Source: Gp1-AA122 sp036378535 (GTDB lineage Bacteria; Acidobacteriota; Terriglobia; Terriglobales; Acidobacteriaceae). Taken from it: 64,000 nucleotides of DNA. Shown here piece by piece: positions 1 through 7,516 of this stretch. The DNA lies in the NCBI GenBank assembly GCA_036378535.1, contig DASUWH010000079.1:1-64000 (forward strand), written 5' to 3'. The notes under the pieces were generated by a model. The model had not been told where the DNA came from. It did not search any database and was given only the letters and a program-made list of their open reading frames with translations. Position 1 is the stretch's first letter, and every line of letters starts with the position of its first letter. The position numbers were made by a program, and so were the translations under genes.

Positions 1-1
1 C

Positions 2-106
2 TTTCATGCAAGTCAGCCCAGTGATCCATTTAATGGCTATCCGACCTGGACCCAAACCTACAAAAACGTGAGCGGCAACTTTTACAGTTACTATACCTGT
101 AACTAA
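2..106 (+). CDS. C-terminal end of an unidentified protein (5' end outside window)
   Basis: An open frame enters from the left edge and stops at TAA 104-106, giving 34 C-terminal residues rich in Tyr, Ser, Thr and Asn and ending FYSYYTCN. It is followed 16 bases later by a gene with its own strong ribosome-binding site, so it is plausibly the upstream member of the same transcription unit. The composition resembles the end of a secreted or surface protein, but too little is visible to assign a family. The reading frame is inferred only from its openness and from the spacing to the next gene. Confidence 0.4.
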   Translation, partial: FHASQPSDPFNGYPTWTQTYKNVSGNFYSYYTCN

Positions 107-122
107 AGCGAGGAGGTATTAA

Positions 123-635
123 GTGAAGATTTCTACGGTGCTTGTTCTGCTGGTGGCTGTTGCGAGCGGGCCATTTGCCGTCCCGGGGAACGCGAAGTCG
201 AGTTCCGCACCATACTCCATCACCATCGCGGCGCCCCAAAATCCGGTTGAAGCTGGTTCGGAAGTCGCTGTGGATATCGTGGTCACCAACACTTCCGACC
301 ACGAGATTGTGGTCTCCCGGTCTAATGCCGAAAAACGGGCAGAGCTCAGCGGCTACACTGTCGAGGTGTGGGATCAGAAACAAAGACTGACACCCGAAAG
401 CGAGTACGGCCTGGAACTCAAAGGGCAAGGAACTCCCGCAGGCCCAGTTGTGACGGTTAACAGCGACTTACTATTTACTTTGCAGCCCGGTAAACAGCTG
501 AAAGATATCCTGATCGTGAGTAAGTTGCGGGACATGAGCCGGCCGGGAACTTACACCGTCCAAGTGCAGCTAAGTCGTCCAGAGACCGGCCTTCTCGTGA
601 AGTCGAACAAGATCACCGTGACAGTTATACCGTAA
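123..635 (+). CDS. Secreted protein with a single Ig-like beta-sandwich domain
   Basis: This 170-residue protein starts at GTG 123, with AGGAGG at 111-116 six bases upstream. Residues 1-24 form a Sec signal peptide (Lys3, a hydrophobic core, cleavage likely after PGNA). The rest is one beta-rich domain: a segment beginning NPVEAGSEVAVDIVVTNTSD is the usual opening of bacterial Ig-like/accessory domains, followed by alternating strands and a C-terminal KITVTV strand. No catalytic motif is visible. It sits between a partial gene and an IPT/TIG-domain gene, both probably extracytoplasmic, so a periplasmic or surface role is inferred. The domain class is based on strand pattern only. Confidence 0.7.
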   Translation: MKISTVLVLLVAVASGPFAVPGNAKSSSAPYSITIAAPQNPVEAGSEVAVDIVVTNTSDHEIVVSRSNAEKRAELSGYTVEVWDQKQRLTPESEYGLELKGQGTPAGPVVTVNSDLLFTLQPGKQLKDILIVSKLRDMSRPGTYTVQVQLSRPETGLLVKSNKITVTVIP

Positions 636-674
636 GCGCACACAGCAAAAGATTCAAAGGATGGAGTGTGGGTG

Positions 675-1316
675 ATGAAAACAACCGGATACCTGATCAC
701 ATCAGCGCCGTCGACCGATATAAACATGCCCAGGCAGCGGCCGACGCGAATGCGTACGCTTGTGGCGCTCGCTACGTTGGTGCTCGTCGCTGGCTCGCTG
801 GCAGCCTATGCTACGCCGAGCATTACCTCTCTGTCGCCCACCGTAGGCCCGGTGAATACCTCCGTTACTATCGCCGGAACGAACTTCGGCTCTACTCAGG
901 GCACGAGCACGGTTAAGTTCAATGGGACCGTTGCCACCCCGTCGAGTTGGAGCGCCACGAGCATTGTGGTCAAGGTTCCATCAGCGGCTACAACTGGCAA
1001 TGTCGTGGTAAACGTAGGTGGCACCAACAGCAATGGTGTCTTGTTTACAGTCACACCAGAGATCAGCGGCCTGTCGTTATCGGTAGGGCCAGTGAAAATG
1101 GGATTTGTAATTAACGGCACTACCTTTGGGGGGTCTCAGGGTACAAGCACGGTTAAGATTGGGACGAGTTCATTGACGGTGCTTTCGTGGACAGCCACCA
1201 GCATCACCGTGCAGGTACCGGCGGGCGCAGTCACAGGCAATGTTGTGGTAACGGTTGCCAGCCACAGCAGTAATGGCGTGAACTTTACTGTGAGTTCGCC
1301 CTTTGGCTGCACTTAA
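675..1316 (+). CDS. Secreted protein with two IPT/TIG domains
   Basis: The protein has an N-terminal Arg-rich stretch followed by a hydrophobic signal segment (LVALATLVLVAGSLAAYA). Two IPT/TIG immunoglobulin-like repeats of about 80 residues follow, each with the signature ITSLSPTVGPVNTSVTIAG or a variant, then NFGSTQGTSTVKF and a conserved W near the middle. It ends shortly after the second repeat with SPFGCT. ATG 675 is chosen because GGAG at 663-666 lies eight bases upstream; GTG 666 and ATG 726 are alternatives. In Acidobacteria such repeats commonly form the N-terminus of large RHS or surface proteins, so a two-repeat stand-alone form may be a reduced or truncated surface protein. Function is unknown; a binding or adhesion role is inference. 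Confidence 0.75.
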   Translation: MKTTGYLITSAPSTDINMPRQRPTRMRTLVALATLVLVAGSLAAYATPSITSLSPTVGPVNTSVTIAGTNFGSTQGTSTVKFNGTVATPSSWSATSIVVKVPSAATTGNVVVNVGGTNSNGVLFTVTPEISGLSLSVGPVKMGFVINGTTFGGSQGTSTVKIGTSSLTVLSWTATSITVQVPAGAVTGNVVVTVASHSSNGVNFTVSSPFGCT

Positions 1317-1352
1317 CGTTTTCGAGGCGAGTCAGCCCGGAGAGAACCCCGA

Positions 1353-1371
1353 GCGCCACAATAATTGGCGC
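1353..1371. terminator. Short inverted repeat between convergent genes, possible factor-dependent terminator
   Basis: GCGCCA (1353-1358) and TGGCGC (1366-1371) form a 6-bp stem with a 7-base AT-rich loop. It lies between the plus-strand IPT/TIG gene and the minus-strand hypothetical gene that converges on it. There is no T-run, so this is only a weak terminator candidate. Confidence 0.3.
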
Positions 1372-1419
1372 ACGTTCACTCTGCGTCGTGAAGCGAAAAT
1401 ATAGCCGCGATTGGAAGCT

Positions 1420-1899
1420 CTATTCCCCAAACAACTGTACTTGACGGCCGTCGGCAGCAGCGGCTTTGCGGTGGCGCCGGGTTCCGCCGATCACGGCCAA
1501 CACATTCAACGACGCCAGCGCCGACCGGGGTACGAATATTCGCTGTGTGTTCGAGCGCAGGTCGGGTGGGTTGATCAGATAGCCCTCGGGCATGGTTTGG
1601 CACAGGTCGTTGGGCATCATGCCTTCCAGGATCTCACCATCTTTGAATTTCAGCCGCACCCATAGACCCTCGCTGCGCGGCCGGCTCGTAAAAGTCTTCC
1701 GGCTCAGAGTATCCGAATCAGCGAATTCACGAACGAAGTAAACACCCTTGATCTCTCTCAGATCGATCCCGACCACGTTCCCGGCCGTGTTCAAAACCTC
1801 GAGTTTGCCGTCGTTGATGAAATTGGCGGGGGCCACGTACCCGTTCAGGGTGTCGCGGTCGTTCTTGCGGACGATAACTTTTTTGTGGGTCGAGGGCAT
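1420..1899 (-). CDS. Conserved hypothetical protein, two-lobed beta-rich, probably cytoplasmic
   Basis: The 159-residue product begins MPSTHKKVIVRK. It has a first lobe (KKVIVRKND...LNGYV...DGKLEVLN...IDLREIKGVYFV) and a second lobe (WVRLKFKDGEILEGMMPNDL...PEGYLINPPD...RIFVPRSAL). The pattern of short strands with repeated G-Y/G-K turns suggests a small beta-barrel fold, and I recall similar sequences mainly from Acidobacteria. The frame is open for another 75 codons upstream, but that extension has unprotein-like composition, so Met at 1897-1899 is preferred even though no clear ribosome-binding site precedes it. There is no signal peptide, membrane segment or catalytic motif. It converges on the IPT/TIG gene. 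Function unknown. Confidence 0.6.
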   Translation of the reverse strand: MPSTHKKVIVRKNDRDTLNGYVAPANFINDGKLEVLNTAGNVVGIDLREIKGVYFVREFADSDTLSRKTFTSRPRSEGLWVRLKFKDGEILEGMMPNDLCQTMPEGYLINPPDLRSNTQRIFVPRSALASLNVLAVIGGTRRHRKAAAADGRQVQLFGE

Positions 1900-2153
1900 C
1901 GATTGCGACGCGGGCCACGAGTCTAATTCCGAAGATACTACCCCGCGTTCAACTGTATGAACTTTTCGCTGGTCCTTTTTCCAAGCCTGATACGGTTTCC
2001 AGTCCAGTACTAACCATTCAATTTCACTACAGACGCCAGTGCTCACGCGCGTCGGGCCGCCAGCCTGCCCGATTGTCGCACCTTTCGCCGGAATTCCGGC
2101 AACTCTGTCGATAACAGTAGCCAAAATGTCAACGGTATGGTATTTTCATGTGC
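1900..2153. other. Intergenic stretch without a recognisable gene
   Basis: This region lies between the start chosen for the minus-strand hypothetical gene and the promoter candidate of the CCA-adding enzyme gene. Both strands contain short open frames, including the upstream extension of the minus-strand gene, but none has a ribosome-binding site or recognisable protein character. No RNA gene or repeat was seen. Confidence 0.4.
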
Positions 2154-2182
2154 TTGCCAAAAGCCATCCCGGGCAGTATAAG
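2154..2182 (+). promoter_or_regulatory. Candidate sigma-70-type promoter for the CCA-adding enzyme gene
   Basis: TTGCCA (2154-2159) and TATAAG (2177-2182) are separated by 17 bases, the optimal spacing for a housekeeping promoter. Transcription would start near 2190, leaving an untranslated leader of roughly 115 bases before ATG 2306. Confidence 0.4.
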
Positions 2183-2305
2183 TCTAATGGATATAGCTAC
2201 TTACGCAGAAGTAGCGGGCTTGATCTGCGCCCTGCGGCCGATCTTCTGTGGAAATCCATCGCGAATGTGGTTTGGGTCCCGGAATAAGTAGTCCAAAAGC
2301 TAGGC

Positions 2306-3889
2306 ATGGCCGATTACATTTATACCTTAGAAACCCGGCTCAGCCCGGACCAGATGCGCACCGTCACGCTGGTGCAGGACGTCGCCCGAGCGGCCGGCAT
2401 GAACGTCTATTTGACCGGCGGCGCAGTTCGCGATGTCATCAGCGGCTTTTCCATCCGCGACCTCGATTTTACGGTGCAGGGTAACCCACTTAAATTGCAG
2501 AAGGAATTGGAAAAGGGTGGGGCCAGCATTCAGTTTTCCGACGACGATCTGAAGGTCCTCTATATAACCGGACAGGGCAATGTGCGGGCCGAAATCAGCA
2601 TGGCCCGCACCGAGCGCTACGAGAAAACCGGTAAGCCCCCCGTCATTGCCCCAGGCACGATCCTGGAAGACCTGCGGCGGCGCGACTTCACCGTCAATGC
2701 CATGGCGCTGTCGCTGAATCCCGGATCGCGGGGCCTGTTCATGGACCCGTTTAACGGTGCCGCCGATATCGAAGCCAAGCTGATTCGGATCCTGCACAAC
2801 TATGCCTTCATTGAAGATCCATCGCGGCTGATCCGCGCCAGCCGGTTTGCCGCCCGCTTCCACTGGCCTCTGGAGGAGCGCACGCAGGCCCGCTTCGAGG
2901 CGGCCAAAGAGAACAATTACATCGAGTACATCAGCAACCGCGCCATTGGCTATGAAATTGAGCAGTTAGCCTACGAAGATGATCCGGTTCACATCATCAA
3001 GACCTTGGAGAAGGAAGACTGGCTGAAGGTCCTCAGTCCTCATTGGACAACGGCCAAGGTTGATACGGCCGGCCTCACCCAGCTGATGAAGACACGCCAG
3101 CAGATGGGCGAGTTTGGGATGAATCCTGACCCGGCGCCCGCCGTGATGTACTTTCTGACGGCTCGCCTTAACGATAAAGAAACTTCGGATATGCAGAAGA
3201 TGATCCCGCGCCGTGACCTCGTAGAGGCCTGGCGCGACCTGGAAGACAATGCCAAGGATCTGGCAAAGAAGCTGACAGGGAAAGAGGCGGCTACTCCGTC
3301 GCGCACCTGGAAACTGCTCTCCGAATCGCGGCCGGAAATGATTCTGTTTGTGGAGGTGACCGCCAAGCAACAGGGAGTGTTGCAGAAGATCCACAACTTC
3401 CTTGGGAAATGGCGCCAGGTGCAGCAAAAGCTGCCGCTGCCGGAAATGGCGGAGCTGCACATCACGCCCCAGCTGCCCGAGTATCCGAAGATCGCGCAGG
3501 AGGCTTTTATGCTCCTGCTGGACGGAAAACTACGCTCTCGTACTGAAATTTTGAAATTTCTTAAACCTTTAGCCCCGCCACCGCCGCCCCCGCCGCCGCC
3601 GCCGAAGCGCGGACGCGCCGCCAAAGCCGCGGCTGCCGCAAGCGCTGCGCCGACCTCCGCCGCTGCGCAACCCGCGGCCAAGAAGAAAGGCAAGGGAAGC
3701 GTAACTGCACCAGCCCCGGCCGCCCCTGTGCTGGTACCCGCAGCCGCATCCAAGAAAGATGAAAAACCCAAGGTTGCCGCCAAGTCTGCCTCTGCGAAAA
3801 CGGCGCCGACAAAACCTGCCAAGCGGGCCAAAGCAGCGCCGAAAGAGCCAGCCAAGTCTGTCGCCAAGAAGACTGCCAAAAAGCGCTGA
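2306..3889 (+). CDS. CCA tRNA nucleotidyltransferase / poly(A) polymerase family protein with histone-like C-terminal tail
   Basis: This 527-residue protein belongs to the class II nucleotidyltransferases that build or repair the tRNA 3' CCA end or polyadenylate RNA. The catalytic signature GGAVRD (about 38-43) is followed by RDLDF (about 51-55), whose two Asp residues bind Mg. Next come RRRDFTVNAMA, for nucleotide selection, and IEDPSRLIRASRFAARF at the start of the all-helical RNA-binding region. The conserved part ends near residue 420. It continues into ten consecutive prolines (424-433) and about 94 residues of Lys/Ala/Pro-rich low-complexity sequence with AKKK, PAKRAKAAPKEPAKS and KKTAKKR, resembling histone H1-like tails. 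The head could be a CCA-adding enzyme or a PcnB-like polymerase; sequence alone does not decide. Family assignment is secure, tail function is unknown. Confidence 0.88.
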   Translation: MADYIYTLETRLSPDQMRTVTLVQDVARAAGMNVYLTGGAVRDVISGFSIRDLDFTVQGNPLKLQKELEKGGASIQFSDDDLKVLYITGQGNVRAEISMARTERYEKTGKPPVIAPGTILEDLRRRDFTVNAMALSLNPGSRGLFMDPFNGAADIEAKLIRILHNYAFIEDPSRLIRASRFAARFHWPLEERTQARFEAAKENNYIEYISNRAIGYEIEQLAYEDDPVHIIKTLEKEDWLKVLSPHWTTAKVDTAGLTQLMKTRQQMGEFGMNPDPAPAVMYFLTARLNDKETSDMQKMIPRRDLVEAWRDLEDNAKDLAKKLTGKEAATPSRTWKLLSESRPEMILFVEVTAKQQGVLQKIHNFLGKWRQVQQKLPLPEMAELHITPQLPEYPKIAQEAFMLLLDGKLRSRTEILKFLKPLAPPPPPPPPPPKRGRAAKAAAAASAAPTSAAAQPAAKKKGKGSVTAPAPAAPVLVPAAASKKDEKPKVAAKSASAKTAPTKPAKRAKAAPKEPAKSVAKKTAKKR

Positions 3890-3930
3890 ATCAGGAACCT
3901 GAGACTCGGAACTGGACTTATAATGGCTTC

Positions 3931-4602
3931 ATGCGTCGCATCCGTATTGTCGCGGCGTTAGCTGCTCTTCTGTGTTTCCCTGCCTGGGCACAAATGAGAG
4001 GAGCACGTGGCGGAGGCGCCCGCCCTGCGGGCGTAATGCACGGTCCGGTGATGCCTGCCAGGAGTAACGGCAGTTTCGGTCACGGGTTCATCCGTGACGG
4101 ATTTGGACGTCCCGGCGCTTTTCCCTTTCATCATCATCACCATCATCACCTTTTCTTTGGTGCAGGCTTCGGCTTTAATTCTTTGGCGTTTGCGTATCCC
4201 GGGTGGTATTGGGACTATCCTGCCGACTACTCCGACTACAATCAGTCCTACCGCCAAAGCCAGCAAGTGCAGGAGTACCAACTGCAAATGATGAACAGCC
4301 AGCAGCAGATCGAGCAGCGCATCGATGCCCTGGAAGAGCGGCTCGATCGCTTGTTGGAGCAGAGATCAGCGCCGGCCCCGCAACCGCAAGCCAAAAGCGA
4401 GCCATCGCAGCCGGCTGTCCTCGTCTACAAAGATGGGCACAAGCAGGAAGTACAGAACTACGCCATCGTTGGACAGACGATCTGGGTTCTCAATGAGCAG
4501 CAGGCAAAGAAAGTGCCTCTATCCGCTATTGACCTGAACGCAACCCACAAGGCGAATGAGGATCGCGATGTGGACTTCGCCCTTCCCACTTCGAGCAGCT
4601 AA
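3931..4602 (+). CDS. Secreted His-rich protein with coiled coil, unknown function
   Basis: This 223-residue protein has a clear Sec signal peptide (MRRIRIVAALAALLCFPAWA, cleavage near residue 20). A Gly/Arg/His-rich linker follows, with a run of seven histidines at residues 67-73, then an aromatic segment (YPGWYWDYPADYSDYNQSYR). Next are a Gln/Glu-rich coiled coil (QQIEQRIDALEERLDRLLEQ), a Pro/Ala spacer and a C-terminal domain with AVLVYKDGHKQEVQNYAIVG and VPLSAIDLNATHKANEDRDV. The last domain has the look of a small beta-fold also found at the end of other acidobacterial secreted proteins, from memory. The His run suggests metal binding, which is inference. It is monocistronic in appearance, 41 bases after the CCA-enzyme gene. 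Confidence 0.7.
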   Translation: MRRIRIVAALAALLCFPAWAQMRGARGGGARPAGVMHGPVMPARSNGSFGHGFIRDGFGRPGAFPFHHHHHHHLFFGAGFGFNSLAFAYPGWYWDYPADYSDYNQSYRQSQQVQEYQLQMMNSQQQIEQRIDALEERLDRLLEQRSAPAPQPQAKSEPSQPAVLVYKDGHKQEVQNYAIVGQTIWVLNEQQAKKVPLSAIDLNATHKANEDRDVDFALPTSSS

Positions 4603-4695
4603 GAGACCGCTCTTCCAGGAACAACCCGGGAAACGCACAGCTCTATGTGACATCTGACCCGCGAATAGCTTTCTTCTCCGCCTACGATCGTCTGT

Positions 4696-6201
4696 ATGGC
4701 AGTTCCAAACGGGAGCGAAGAGCCGCAATGTCGACGAGCATGTGGGGACTCTTGGCGTCGTCACTGCGCAGCGATTGCGCTCCTCGTATGTGTTGCCGGC
4801 TTCTATGTGACGACGATTCGCCAAGGCAACACCTGGGGCGATGATTTCGCGCTCTACATTCTTCACGCCCAGAATATCGCCACCGGCAAACCATATGCCG
4901 ATACCGGATACATCTACAACCCAGCGGATCCCATCTACGGGCCACCGACGTACCCGCCAATTTTCCCTCTGTTGCTAGTCCCTGTTTGCCATTTTGCTGG
5001 CCTTAACCTCTGGGCGATGAAGTGCGAGCAGGTCGTGTTCTTTGTGCTCGCGCTGCTGATGATCTACCTGTATCTGCTCCAGTGCACGACGGTGGTGAAT
5101 GCGTCGCTTGTCATCGCGGTCTTGGGGTTCAATCCGAACTTCTGGGCTGCGAAGGACAACATCCTCTCCGATCTACCGTTTTTATTCTTTTTCTGGATGG
5201 CTGCATGGCTCGCGAGCAGGCAGTCTCGCCACTGGAGCCGGGCGGCGTTATTGGGTAGTGTCTTCTATCTCGCCGCCGGAACGAGGACCATCGGCATCAC
5301 GATCGTTGCTGGGTTTCTTCTGTACGAATTGCTTACCCGGCGAAAGCTGACCGCGTTTGCTCTCATCGTTACGGCAACCTGCATAGGATTACTTGCGCTG
5401 CAAAGCCGCAGTATTCCGTCGTCCCAAGGCAGCTATTTCGATTCCTTTCGTCCGACATTAGCTAGCGTGGTTGGCAACACTGTCTCGTACACACGCGCTT
5501 TACTCACATTCTGGATGGGGAATTCGAAAAGCGCTCTCGCATTTACCATAGTCGCCATCACGAGTGTGCTAGCGGTAGTTGGTCTTTACGCGCACGCCAA
5601 GCGCGGACTGGCGCTTCTTGAAATCACTCTAGCGTTATACCTGTGCGGCGTTATCATCTGGCCTGCGCGACAGGGTCTGCGCCTGCTCTATCCAGTGATT
5701 CCGTTTTACGTGTACTTGATCGTGACTGGATTGGCATTGCTGGCGTCACATTTCTCGACACCTTACTTACGAGCGGTTGGGACTGCTGCTCTGCTGCTTA
5801 TCGTGAGTGCCGGATACGCCGGCGGTTATCGAAGCAGTAATTTGCGTGTCATTGCCGAGACGGATGGGCTCGCGTCATTCAATGATCTCTGCCGCCGTGT
5901 GCAGACGATCACGCATGACGATGACGTTTTTCTCTGCCGCCGGCCGCGCGCCCTGACGCTATTCGCACGCCGGCCCGCAGCCGTATATGACGCGGCAAAG
6001 AGCGCTGATTGGTGGCGTTTTGCTGAGAAGATCCATGCCTCCTATCTCCTCTGCAATCGCCGTGAAGCACAGGACGCAGAATTTCTGCTGCCGTTCATAG
6101 ACGAATCCAAACCCAACCTGGAACTGGTGTACCAGAATATCGACTTCGACCTTTATCGAATTCGTTCTTACGATCTGGCGCTAGTCAACCGCAATCCATA
6201 A
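4696..6201 (+). CDS. Polytopic membrane protein of the GT39/ArnT-like glycosyltransferase type
   Basis: The 501-residue product has one N-terminal membrane helix (CAAIALLVCVAGFYVTTIRQ) followed by a periplasmic-type loop carrying GDDFALYILHAQNIATGK. An acidic pair directly after TM1 is the hallmark of the dolichol- or polyprenyl-phosphate sugar transferases (PMT/ArnT/GT39, GT-C fold). About nine further hydrophobic helices follow (for example FVLALLMIYLYLLQ and LIVTGLALLASHF), with a soluble C-terminal region of about 120 residues. Such enzymes transfer a sugar from a lipid carrier to a lipid or protein at the outer face of the cytoplasmic membrane; donor and acceptor here are unknown. The gene stands alone. 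ATG 4696 lacks a strong ribosome-binding site, so the start is provisional. Confidence 0.65.
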   Translation: MAVPNGSEEPQCRRACGDSWRRHCAAIALLVCVAGFYVTTIRQGNTWGDDFALYILHAQNIATGKPYADTGYIYNPADPIYGPPTYPPIFPLLLVPVCHFAGLNLWAMKCEQVVFFVLALLMIYLYLLQCTTVVNASLVIAVLGFNPNFWAAKDNILSDLPFLFFFWMAAWLASRQSRHWSRAALLGSVFYLAAGTRTIGITIVAGFLLYELLTRRKLTAFALIVTATCIGLLALQSRSIPSSQGSYFDSFRPTLASVVGNTVSYTRALLTFWMGNSKSALAFTIVAITSVLAVVGLYAHAKRGLALLEITLALYLCGVIIWPARQGLRLLYPVIPFYVYLIVTGLALLASHFSTPYLRAVGTAALLLIVSAGYAGGYRSSNLRVIAETDGLASFNDLCRRVQTITHDDDVFLCRRPRALTLFARRPAAVYDAAKSADWWRFAEKIHASYLLCNRREAQDAEFLLPFIDESKPNLELVYQNIDFDLYRIRSYDLALVNRNP

Positions 6202-6349
6202 CCAACCGAGGATTCCTGGGTCGGTGACCGGAGGTGCATCCTTATTTAATTTCTTACGATGTATGGGGATGACTCTGGAATTCCATCCATCCACTCCGTC
6301 ACGGTGAGCGGAAGCCGGTAAGATAGTCGCGCAACTTGGGAGAGTGAAC

Positions 6350-7270
6350 ATGCGTTGTCTGTTTTTTTCTCTGCTTCTCGTTTGGACATCGCTGAGCGCA
6401 CAAACGAAACCGGGGACCCATCCTGCAACTCAGGTTATTGTTCTCGGGTCCGGGATGCCCAATGCTGATCCGGACCGCTTCGGTCCTGCCGTCGCTATTG
6501 TCACGAACGGAACAGCGTACTTGGTAGACTGTGGCTCCGGTGTCGTGCGCCGCGCCGCTGCCGCCGAGCGCAATGGCATTCCTGCTCTCGACGCGCGACG
6601 CCTCAACGTAGCTTTTATTACTCACCTGCATTCCGATCACACGGTGGGTTATCCCGACTTGATTTTGTCGCCGTGGGTGCTGGGTCGCAACGGTCCGCTG
6701 AACGTGTATGGCCCGGCTGGCCTCAAAGACATGACCGGTCACATACTCGACGCCTGGAAGAAGGATATAGATGTCCGAATCCATGGTCTGGAGAGGCGAC
6801 CCGGGCCGCCGATTGTACAAGTTCATGAAATCAAGCCGGGCGTGGTCTACCAGGACGCTAACGTGACGGTCACGGCTTTCCTGGTGAAGCACGGCTCTTG
6901 GGATGAAGCCTTCGGCTATCGCTTCGAAACGCCCGACCGCCGTATTGTCCTCTCCGGTGACACCTCACCAGCTAACTCGATCGCGAAGGTTTGCGACGGC
7001 TGCGACGTTCTCCTACACGAGATGTACGACGACTCGGAGCCGCAAAGGTTCGGGACTGACGATACTCCGTCGCGAGAGTACTACTCCGCATTTCACACTA
7101 GCCCAAAGGAGCTAGCCGAAATTGCTGCCCAAGCGCGGCCCAAGCTACTCGTGCTGTATCACCAAATGGGGGTGGGAAGGCCGGTCGTCGATGGTCTCAT
7201 GCTCCAGGTTCTGCGCGAGGCAGGGTACAAAGGTGCGGCAGTTTCCGCGCATGACCTCGATGTCTATTGA
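6350..7270 (+). CDS. Secreted metallo-beta-lactamase-fold hydrolase (RNase Z-like group)
   Basis: The 306-residue product starts at ATG 6350, seven bases after GGAG; the upstream in-frame GTG 6344 would overlap that site. A signal peptide covers about residues 1-17 (CLFFSLLLVWTSLSA). The metal-binding motif THLHSDH (His92, His94, Asp96, His97) is followed by VKHG, SGDT (the bridging Asp) and LYHQM (a final His), so all zinc ligands of the fold are present. The closest architecture is the RNase Z/arylsulfatase-like branch, but a signal peptide argues against tRNA processing. A periplasmic hydrolase of an unknown ester or phosphodiester is more likely. It is not obviously in an operon. Confidence 0.8.
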   Translation: MRCLFFSLLLVWTSLSAQTKPGTHPATQVIVLGSGMPNADPDRFGPAVAIVTNGTAYLVDCGSGVVRRAAAAERNGIPALDARRLNVAFITHLHSDHTVGYPDLILSPWVLGRNGPLNVYGPAGLKDMTGHILDAWKKDIDVRIHGLERRPGPPIVQVHEIKPGVVYQDANVTVTAFLVKHGSWDEAFGYRFETPDRRIVLSGDTSPANSIAKVCDGCDVLLHEMYDDSEPQRFGTDDTPSREYYSAFHTSPKELAEIAAQARPKLLVLYHQMGVGRPVVDGLMLQVLREAGYKGAAVSAHDLDVY

Positions 7271-7516
7271 GGCGGACTCGCACCCCCTGACGGCAGAGGC
7301 GCCGCAAGTCGCACACGATAATGACTGGCTAAAACCGACCTTTGCCACTAAAGACCTGCTGTCGGCTTTGACTTCGATCCACAGCCGCGTCAATTTCCAC
7401 AGCCCTGGACTCCGCATCAAACCTGCACCCTGCCTGACCTGAGCGGTTACAATGGAATAACCCTCAAACGCTGGCGACCAGCGCTCAACGACCGGCGATC
7501 CTGGATCAAGGGCTGA

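Noticed and set aside
1900..2124. N-terminal extension of the minus-strand hypothetical gene
   Set aside because: The extra 75 codons lack family-like features; the internal Met is a better start.
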